Part shown: positions 5,608 through 10,769 of the stretch, piece by piece
Layout: every line of letters begins with the position of its first letter
Numbering within the stretch: position 1 is the first letter of the stretch
Source: Alphaproteobacteria bacterium
GTDB taxonomy: Bacteria; Pseudomonadota; Alphaproteobacteria; UBA7887
Reading direction: 5' to 3'
Length of the DNA: 10,769 bases
Assembly (NCBI GenBank): GCA_028289725.1
Contig: JANQOH010000476.1
Location: 1-10,769, forward strand
Position numbers and translations under genes: made by a program
The notes under the pieces: generated by a model
Database searches by the model: none
Seen by the model: only the letters and a program-made list of their open reading frames with translations
Told to the model about the DNA's origin: nothing

Positions 5608-7326
5608 CTAAAGCCGCAATCTCAAACTGAGACTAGTGCCAATGTTGGCGGCGGGATCGGTACCGTCAATCGTGAGGGCTTGATCGTCAGCGACCGCGCT
5701 CTCCATGAAGCTTTCGCCGGTGAGGACGAAGCCGGACGCGAGCAAGATGTTGATCGCCAAGCGGCCGCCATAGGCTTCGAAATCCTCAACGGCGATGCCG
5801 TCATAGAATCCGCGGACCATCAACGTGTAGCGGTCGTTGTAGGTCACCGAAAGGCCGCCCTCGGACCGTACGCGCAGGTCGTCGGTCCCCGCTGTGGCGC
5901 CGGTGGCGAGATCGAAAATGTCGGCTTGGGCAAAATTCCATATGCCAACGACGCCGATCTGCGGCCTCATCACCCACTGTTGGGTTGGGCGATAGACGTA
6001 GGCGGCTTCGGGCCCGAAGGTGAATTGGCCGAGAGATAGGGTCTGCTCGGGGATTGCGACACCCAGACTGTTGGTGAAGGTGTCCTGCCGTTCGCGGAAA
6101 TAGGTCGCCTGAACGCCGGGCGTTAAATGCCAATTGTCCAATCGGATGTCACCGGTCAGTCCGCCACTGGCTAGTCGCCGCCGCGTGCTAAAGCTGTCGG
6201 TATAGGTGCCGTTTGGACTGACGGAATTATGGGAGCGGCCCCAAGCCGCGCGGGCATCGAAGATCAGATGCTCATGCACACGGGCGGCGAGATACGGTCC
6301 GGTCATCCAGCCCACCCCGTCGACCTGCACGTTCATGGTGTTGTTCTCTTCTTCGGACCAGTCAATTTGTCCAAGCAGACCGATCAAGAGGTCTTCGGAA
6401 AAGCGGTAGTCGGCCCCGACATGAAGCAGGGCGAGATCGCTTGAGGCGTTGCCATTGTCGAGCCGCGACAAGGCGCCTTCGGCCCACAGGTCGAATCCGG
6501 TCGCCGATGATGCCGCCATGAGAGCATCGGACGACGGGGGCACGTTGGCGGCCGCTGCGGCGGAAGCGATGTATGGACCGTCGCCGGGAGCGTTGGCGGA
6601 TTGAATGCGGCGCACGCCGGTGGCGAACGCGACATCGAACGAATTCTCATTGCCCGTGGCATGGAAGGCGACCGCCGAGCCGGTGGCGGCGCCAAAACCG
6701 CCGGTTTGGCGTGCGGCGATGTCCGGTCCGTTGGCGATGATCTGGTCGGCACGGCGGACCATGAAGTTGTTGATGGCGCGCTGCGTGAGCGATGGCAGGT
6801 CCGTCGCGCCGGCACCGGCAACCACAATGGTAAAGCCTTGGATGGTGTTGCTGGCCGCGGGCTTGACGACGGAAAATTGAAACGAACCGCCCCCGAAGTC
6901 GAACTGGAAAATCCCGCTGAAGGCGCCGGCCGTGGTTAGCGGTATCTGTGTCCCGCTTGTATACGGCACACCGTTGAGCAGGAAGTTCGTGACATTAACG
7001 CCTCCAACCACACTGATGCCGGCGGTAAAGCCGTTGTCCGCGTTGAGGACGTTGTTCACCACAAGCAACTGGTCGGCCGCCACAAAAAGGCTCGTTGCGG
7101 CGTAGTCGTCGATCGTCCCCGGACCGACAACGCACGATGCGACATCAAGGTCGACGGTGTTTTGGCCTTCGGCCGTAAAAAGTGCGCCATTGTCGAACGT
7201 GGAGGTATCGGTACTCGCGGCACAGACGGTGCCCGCAGGCTGAGCCAGAGCGTCATTCGGCAGCCCCAACGCCGCAACGAGTAGGGCCGTGAGACCCGCC
7301 AACGCGAGAAGCAGCCGACTGTTCAT
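5608..7326 (-). CDS. Autotransporter (type V secretion) outer-membrane protein with short passenger
   Basis: The 572-residue product has a Sec signal peptide (MNSRLLLALAGLTALLVAALG, cleavage expected after ALA at 26-28 or AQ at 28-29). A glycine- and asparagine-rich passenger of roughly 145 residues follows, with two cysteines (35 and 65). A linker helix containing LTQRAINNFMVRRADQIIA (180-198) leads to an autotransporter beta-domain from about residue 275 to the C-terminus, opening with FDLWAEGALSRLDN. It ends in alternating hydrophobic residues (LSLRLRL) and not the usual terminal aromatic. The passenger is short for the family and has no recognisable catalytic motif, so adhesion or surface display is possible but unproven. 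The ATG at 7326 has only a weak GGGGCGG upstream. It overlaps the stop of a possible leader ORF as ATGA. A GTG at 7461 in the same frame has a good ribosome site and would add 45 residues before the signal peptide. Confidence 0.85.
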   Translation of the reverse strand: MNSRLLLALAGLTALLVAALGLPNDALAQPAGTVCAASTDTSTFDNGALFTAEGQNTVDLDVASCVVGPGTIDDYAATSLFVAADQLLVVNNVLNADNGFTAGISVVGGVNVTNFLLNGVPYTSGTQIPLTTAGAFSGIFQFDFGGGSFQFSVVKPAASNTIQGFTIVVAGAGATDLPSLTQRAINNFMVRRADQIIANGPDIAARQTGGFGAATGSAVAFHATGNENSFDVAFATGVRRIQSANAPGDGPYIASAAAAANVPPSSDALMAASSATGFDLWAEGALSRLDNGNASSDLALLHVGADYRFSEDLLIGLLGQIDWSEEENNTMNVQVDGVGWMTGPYLAARVHEHLIFDARAAWGRSHNSVSPNGTYTDSFSTRRRLASGGLTGDIRLDNWHLTPGVQATYFRERQDTFTNSLGVAIPEQTLSLGQFTFGPEAAYVYRPTQQWVMRPQIGVVGIWNFAQADIFDLATGATAGTDDLRVRSEGGLSVTYNDRYTLMVRGFYDGIAVEDFEAYGGRLAINILLASGFVLTGESFMESAVADDQALTIDGTDPAANIGTSLSLRLRL

Positions 7327-7463
7327 CGACCGCCCCGCACGGGAATCCGGCCAGCCGAGGATGCCCGTTTTGGCGCACGCGCGCGCGTCCGCGGCGTCGC
7401 ACTGTCCGCGCGGCCATGACGTATGGGCCGGTGTGCCGTGCGCCGATCCACAAGCGCGCACAT
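7323..7463 (-). CDS. Possible arginine-rich leader peptide, coupled to the autotransporter
   Basis: The frame encodes 46 residues, from MCALVDRRTA to PVRGGR, with 12 arginines and no membrane segment. Two signals support translation. GGGAGGAG (7476-7469) lies five bases before the ATG at 7463, and the TGA stop overlaps the autotransporter ATG as ATGA, the classic arrangement for translational coupling. The composition is what random GC-rich DNA can give, and the same ribosome site also lies seven bases before a GTG (7461) in the autotransporter frame. So it could instead mark a longer autotransporter. No family is recognised. Confidence 0.35.
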   Translation of the reverse strand: MCALVDRRTAHRPIRHGRADSATPRTRARAPKRASSAGRIPVRGGR

Positions 7464-7468
7464 GTCCG

Positions 7469-7476
7469 CTCCTCCC
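7469..7476 (-). promoter_or_regulatory. Strong Shine-Dalgarno sequence serving ATG 7463 or GTG 7461
   Basis: The minus-strand sequence is GGGAGGAG, followed by CGGACATGTG. Spacing is five bases to the ATG and seven to the overlapping GTG, which are in different frames. It is the best ribosome site upstream of the autotransporter, much better than the one at its ATG (7326), so it decides how that gene is translated. Confidence 0.6.
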
Positions 7477-7724
7477 GCGGCCCGGCCAAGCGCCAACAGG
7501 CCGCTCGCGCCGCAGCGATGCGAGGCCCGCATGTGTCGGCGTGCGATTCCACGCCGTGAACCATGGAACGGGCCACCGCGTGTCTTAAACTAGATCGGCG
7601 GTTTCCACAGACAAACGCAAGGAAAGGCTTGGCCAGACTTGCGCGATTGAGGTGCAGGCCTGTGTGGGGTCAGTCGGTGTTGTTGAAGCTGCGGCGGGTT
7701 GAACGATCCGAGTGCGCGACGTGC

Positions 7725-7820
7725 GTCACCCCGGCCCCTGCGCCGGGGTCCCGGGACCCAAAACCGATTATTGGAAAGCACGCACGCCAACCCTGGATCC
7801 CGGATCAAGTCCGGGATGAC
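7725..7820. repeat. Dispersed palindromic repeat of the alphaproteobacterial type
   Basis: The element begins GTCACCCCGG and ends CCGGGATGAC, an imperfect terminal inverted repeat. The left half folds as ACCCCGGC-CCCTGC-GCCGGGGT (8-bp stem). The right half folds as ATCCCGGA-TCAAG-TCCGGGAT (7798-7818, 8-bp stem). The right-half motif is, from memory, scattered in many copies through alphaproteobacterial genomes, mostly between genes. It lies between the 2TM gene and the autotransporter region. Confidence 0.75.
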
Positions 7821-7856
7821 GGTTTCGATGTTCTGCGAACGGGCTAGGGCGCGGCG

Positions 7857-8117
7857 TCAGCGGTCGGCGCCCATTTCGCGGCGAATGTCCTCCTCGGTAA
7901 ACGGCTTTTGAAAATGCGCGTGCCAGCCATGGAAGGCGAGCCCGACACCCCAGAAGACGAGCACCCAAATCGGCCAGAAGCCCTGCGGCGCCGAGAGCGC
8001 CCATATGGCGATCAGCATGGCGTTCACAATCAGATACACGCCCAGATGCATCTTAAATTCGCGCTTCGCCTTCAGCCGCTTGATGGCGGCCTCGCGCGCG
8101 TTTTCCTGGTCGGTCAT
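7857..8117 (-). CDS. 2TM domain-containing small membrane protein
   Basis: The 86-residue product matches the 2TM family layout. It has a charged N-terminal helix with AIKRLKAKREFKMHLGVYL (11-29), two hydrophobic segments at about 24-42 and 47-65 joined by the turn APQGFWP, the glycine- and tryptophan-rich FWGVGLAFHGWHAHF (55-69), and a polar tail ending EEDIRREMG. The start is ATG at 8117, with GGAGG five bases upstream. In other proteins the same domain is attached to histidine kinases or LytTR regulators. Standalone copies like this one are common and have no known function. It is probably a cytoplasmic-membrane protein with both ends inside, and appears monocistronic, with about 230 bases to the next gene upstream. 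Confidence 0.87.
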   Translation of the reverse strand: MTDQENAREAAIKRLKAKREFKMHLGVYLIVNAMLIAIWALSAPQGFWPIWVLVFWGVGLAFHGWHAHFQKPFTEEDIRREMGADR

Positions 8118-8280
8118 GACGGCCTCCGCGTCGCGTGCCGATATCCTTTCGATCGGGTATAGCGTAGATCGCCGTGGGTAACAGTGCGTTGATCTATCTC
8201 AATCCGCCCGTTGCAATTGGCGGTGTTGGGTCAGCCTCACTCTGCGGTCGACGCTCCCCGCCCCATTACATAGCACGACC

Positions 8281-8311
8281 GTGCCGGCGGCGGCGAACAT
8301 GCCGCCGACAC
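8281..8311. repeat. GC-rich stem-loop downstream of the 8348-8701 gene
   Basis: GTGCCGGCGGC (8281-8291) pairs with GCCGCCGACAC (8301-8311) with one mismatch around a nine-base loop. It lies 37 bases after the stop of the minus-strand gene ending at 8348. No T-run follows on that strand, so a terminator role is only possible. The rest of 8118-8347 shows nothing clear. Confidence 0.3.
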
Positions 8312-8347
8312 CGTGGACGACGGAGACTTCAGCGTCATTGATTAATG

Positions 8348-8701
8348 CTATCTGGTGCTTTCCGATACTTCCGCCGAATAGAACTCGGAATAATGCCTCG
8401 CCAAGACTTCGGCATTCGGCTCGTAGTTCACGAAGCGCTCGTTGTCGGCCGTTACGACGATCCAAAAACCGTGAGGCTCAAACCATCCCGGCCCGCTCGC
8501 CGACCTCTCTCTGACAACAAGTCCCTCCGGCAATGTGAAGAGCGCTTCATCGGTATCAAACACACCGATATCGACATCTTGCGTCAGGACGCCAACGCGC
8601 CCGTCCGACATTACTGCGCACCCGTCAATCGCATAATCGAACAGCAGATAGGCAAGGCCGAGATTTAAAAATACTGAGACAACGAGAGCGGCTGTTTTCA
8701 T
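8348..8701 (-). CDS. Hypothetical protein with N-terminal membrane anchor
   Basis: The 117-residue product opens MKTAALVVSVFLNLGLAYLLF, a signal-anchor or uncleaved signal peptide of about 20 residues. A periplasm-facing domain follows, rich in Val, Asp, Phe and Glu (for example QDVDIGVFDTDEALFTLPEG at 41-60 and GFWIVVTADNERF at 78-90). One cysteine (28) is not in a lipobox. No family is recognised. The ATG at 8701 has AGG eight to ten bases upstream and a coherent hydrophobic start, so I consider it a real gene. It is alone, on the same strand as its neighbours but well separated from them, and no regulation is visible. Confidence 0.65.
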   Translation of the reverse strand: MKTAALVVSVFLNLGLAYLLFDYAIDGCAVMSDGRVGVLTQDVDIGVFDTDEALFTLPEGLVVRERSASGPGWFEPHGFWIVVTADNERFVNYEPNAEVLARHYSEFYSAEVSESTR

Positions 8702-8873
8702 CGAGATGCCTGTCTACGGAATGTGGAGTCACTGAGATGAGGTCCGCGAAAGATGACCATTTCGGGCGCGGGCAAGATTAAGTAGCTTGGCAGCTAAGGG
8801 CTAGCGTTCGGTGTCGTCGCGGCAACGAAAGCGTGACCGGGTTATGGGATTTTCGCGAGCGCGCAGGTACCTC

Positions 8874-10100
8874 CTAAATCATGGGCTGGGTTGCTGCACG
8901 ATGGATTTTGATAAGCTTGAAAGGGAGTTGTAGTTTGTCTGCGTTGTCGGCGATCCAGCGCTTCTGATCCTCGTTGAGCTTGTCCTTGGATGCCTTAACC
9001 TCAGCGAAGAAAAACTCACCGTCTTTGGTTACTAGAAGGTCAGGCCAGCCGGTGAACCGGCCCCAATAGTCACCGACTAGGTAGCGGAGGATGCGAACGA
9101 TTACATTCGCGGGCAACAAGTTGATAAGCTGTCGAGCTCGCCGCACATCGCTTTCCCGGTGAGCCCACAAATACTCGCGAAAGTCAGAGCTATAGTCGAG
9201 CCAGTAGTCGAAATGCCATTCCAAGTCGTCTTGCAACTCATTGCTGAGATGTTCATTGATGGCTTGTGCGCGTCGCTCACCGAAGCCCGGAGTGCCGAAG
9301 TCCGAGGGCAGGAATGTATGAATCTGTGTTCCCTTCTTGGCACCCTCGTAATCCGTTCGTGAACCGAAGGACACGAGGCGAGTTAGGGGGTCTTCGATGT
9401 CCTGGACCAGGAGCCACATGTAGACGCCGAACAGCACGTGAAACGGCACACTCTCGACGAACATGGTCTGCCAACCTGCCCGCCGATAGTGCCGTGCCGC
9501 GAATTCCTCCGCTGACACAATTTCTCCATCCTCAACGATGCCCGCTTCCCTCCCCTCGGCTCTTGGTGTGAAGGTGGCATCAAGGCGAATCTCCTCGACT
9601 GCGTACCTCGCAAGAACCTCGGATTGGGAGATTTCCTCGTAGGTATATTTCGGGTTCGTCGCGTGTAGTAACTTAATGTCCTCTAGTACTTCGTGCTCCA
9701 CCTCCTTTCGGAGGGCTTTCGCGTCGGGGGAGTATGGCGCTTCAGGGTCTAGGCTGGCGGCTTTGGCGCGATCGGCGAAGCGCTTGAAGAACTCAAACTG
9801 GATTTCACGCCAATAGTAGCGTTGGATCTTACTCGTCCGTCCTGGTATCGCCGCCACAGGATGCGCCTCCGGTGGCAGCCCACGGCACTCTCGACAAACG
9901 CCCTCGACGAACCCTAAGGTCACGGCTACGCGTTCCTGAGTTTTAAGTATGCAGCCATTCCTAAGTTGGTGGCTGAGGAATGTTTCGCCGATCTCCCTGT
10001 CGCAACCGCATATCATTACTTGCTTGCAGGCCTCGCAGCGGTACTTGCGTATCAACTCATACTCGTTGAGGCAGTGAACGATGTCATGCGTGCAGTTCAT
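8874..10100 (-). CDS. VRR-NUC domain nuclease, FAN1-like core, cysteine-rich N-terminus
   Basis: The product has 408 residues. The C-terminal VRR-NUC domain (about 340-400) has the PD-(D/E)XK residues: Asp354 in TGWPDLLV, Glu367 and Lys369 in FFAEVKA, and Gln379 with Trp382 in QKRW. Before it (about 200-340) is a helical region resembling the part preceding VRR-NUC in FAN1, including RRAGWQTMFVESVPFHVLFG, where Glu216 would be the fourth catalytic acid. The N-terminus holds likely zinc ligands: Cys22-x-x-Cys25, Cys31-x-Cys33 and Cys69-x-x-Cys72, plus Cys3, Cys10, Cys50 and several His. FAN1 enzymes are 5' flap and interstrand-crosslink nucleases, so a structure-specific DNA nuclease in repair or defence is likely. 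The ATG at 10100 lacks a strong ribosome site. GC is lower than in the genes to the left. Confidence 0.8.
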   Translation of the reverse strand: MNCTHDIVHCLNEYELIRKYRCEACKQVMICGCDREIGETFLSHQLRNGCILKTQERVAVTLGFVEGVCRECRGLPPEAHPVAAIPGRTSKIQRYYWREIQFEFFKRFADRAKAASLDPEAPYSPDAKALRKEVEHEVLEDIKLLHATNPKYTYEEISQSEVLARYAVEEIRLDATFTPRAEGREAGIVEDGEIVSAEEFAARHYRRAGWQTMFVESVPFHVLFGVYMWLLVQDIEDPLTRLVSFGSRTDYEGAKKGTQIHTFLPSDFGTPGFGERRAQAINEHLSNELQDDLEWHFDYWLDYSSDFREYLWAHRESDVRRARQLINLLPANVIVRILRYLVGDYWGRFTGWPDLLVTKDGEFFFAEVKASKDKLNEDQKRWIADNADKLQLPFKLIKIHRAATQPMI

Positions 10101-10187
10101 GATGGATTTCGCTTACAAGGGAATTAGGTAGCCTACTTCAATCCGGTGGGTTGGAGACGGACCGAGAGCTAGCATGGGCCACCAAGG

Positions 10188-10203
10188 GCGACCTAAAGGT
10201 CGC
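10188..10203. repeat. Palindrome between the VRR-NUC gene and its upstream neighbour
   Basis: GCGACCT-AA-AGGTCGC is a 7-bp perfect inverted repeat with a two-base centre, about 90 bases upstream of the VRR-NUC start. The loop is too small for a normal terminator, so an operator is the more likely reading. No good promoter is seen around it. Confidence 0.35.
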
Positions 10204-10286
10204 GTATTGTCCGTAAACACAAAGCGATATTCTTCGTTCCAGAAAATTCGTGACCCAGATACCGTTTTCCCCAGCATCTGTAGGGT

Positions 10287-10769
10287 CTAGCGGGCAAGCA
10301 AAGTTAGTAGGGCATTTAGTTCAGAGATTGCAACGACGATCAACCCAAATAGCCCAAGGGTTGTCAGTTTGAGCTGCTCAAGCAGTGCTTGAAATTCCCT
10401 TAGGATTTTTTGAAGGGATTGAAGGGCCTCGCAAATTCGTTCCGTCATAGTCTTAGCTTCGTGCAATGCGAGTGCGGAATCGACTGTCGCCTCCAAAACC
10501 GAAAAGGCGTCGGCGCTTATCGCCACTTCTGTTCTGTTATCCCCAACCAATGGGGGCATATCAAACGGCCTAATTGCACGAATTTCTTCTTTGAGGCTGA
10601 GAAGGGCAATTTTGCTTTGTTTCTTAGGTAAGTCGACATCTGCAGGATTTTTCGATGAGGCAATTATTCGGTCATCTTTCTTTGCGACCAACTGTGCTCG
10701 AAATTGGTATTCTGTGGATCGTTGTGGCGGAGTGCTGGCCTGAAGCTGGCTTCGAATGAGCACATCGAT
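10287..10769 (-). CDS. Unknown protein with C-terminal membrane segment (right-edge partial)
   Basis: The frame is open to the right edge. A GTG at 10763 is the only start candidate inside and has no room for a visible ribosome site, so the gene may begin outside the window. At least 158 residues are present. Most are polar and helical, with a heptad-like run EALQSLQKILREFQALLEQL (112-131), then a single hydrophobic segment (about 133-157) ending two residues before the stop, so the protein looks tail-anchored. No family is recognised. Two lines I counted have 29 and 26 G or C out of 60, clearly below the left part of the window. It is on the same strand as the VRR-NUC gene, 186 bases upstream, so the two could share a history or a transcript. 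Confidence 0.6.
   Translation of the reverse strand: MDVLIRSQLQASTPPQRSTEYQFRAQLVAKKDDRIIASSKNPADVDLPKKQSKIALLSLKEEIRAIRPFDMPPLVGDNRTEVAISADAFSVLEATVDSALALHEAKTMTERICEALQSLQKILREFQALLEQLKLTTLGLFGLIVVAISELNALLTLLAR

Larger units (their letters stand above)
7464..7856. other. Gene-free stretch upstream of the autotransporter, holding a dispersed repeat
   Basis: Open frames cross this stretch on both strands but lack ribosome sites and family features, and one simply translates the dispersed repeat at 7725-7820. Apart from the Shine-Dalgarno at 7469-7476 and that repeat, I see no clear promoter or other structure. The autotransporter promoter should lie here but could not be picked out. Confidence 0.5.

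Noticed and set aside
7563..7847. 94-codon plus-strand frame upstream of the 2TM gene
   Set aside because: Its C-terminal half is simply the translation of the dispersed palindromic repeat, a common source of false gene calls.
8199..8465. Minus-strand frame containing VVHGVGG, reminiscent of ammonium transporters
   Set aside because: The likeness is limited to a few residues, the rest does not match Amt, and the frame overlaps the better-supported gene ending at 8348. It is probably coincidence.
8783..8796. TAGCT-TGGC-AGCTA inverted repeat in the 8702-8873 gap
   Set aside because: A 5-bp stem is too short to be distinguished from chance and is not placed near any gene signal.

Overview
The window reads as chromosomal DNA of a GC-rich alphaproteobacterium. 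The evidence is the strong GC bias of the first 8.8 kb, TTG starts behind good Shine-Dalgarno sequences, a Tat-exported enzyme, an alphaproteobacterial-style autotransporter, and a dispersed palindromic repeat (a GATCAAGTCCGGGATGAC-type motif) that is common in that class. The species cannot be named from this sequence. No tRNA, rRNA, CRISPR array, integrase or transposase was seen.

Layout. 1-261: the end of an unrecognised plus-strand gene, followed by two hairpins. 407-808 (-): a GFA/CENP-V-fold zinc protein. 989-1333 (+): a small membrane protein. 1585-2475 (+): an EamA/DMT transporter. A bidirectional 13-bp terminator separates it from 2613-3782 (-), a Tat-exported SMP-30/gluconolactonase-type beta-propeller. 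4125-5463 (-): an overlapping pair, a DUF1826 protein and a type I GTP cyclohydrolase (folE). 5608-7326 (-): an autotransporter, preceded by a possible translationally coupled 46-residue leader ORF. 7725-7820: the dispersed repeat. 7857-8117 (-): a 2TM protein. 8348-8701 (-): a small anchored hypothetical protein. 8874-10100 (-): a VRR-NUC nuclease with a cysteine-rich N-terminus. 10287 to the right edge (-): a low-GC, tail-anchored protein of unknown function.

The most coherent unit is 4024-5544. folE and the DUF1826 gene overlap by 11 bases, so they are probably co-translated. An AT-rich palindrome resembling a Zur (zinc uptake regulator) operator lies upstream of folE. A second, much closer match to a Zur box lies downstream of the DUF1826 gene and overlaps a promoter pointing at the SMP-30 gene. 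I infer a small zinc-responsive locus built around a zinc-dependent folE rather than the more familiar metal-flexible folE2. DUF1826 also carries an HxD...HR arrangement suggestive of an Fe(II)/2-oxoglutarate dioxygenase fold.

The right end (about 8.87 kb onward) is poorer in GC and carries a FAN1-like nuclease beside an orphan membrane protein. It looks like accessory DNA, but no mobility gene or boundary is visible here.
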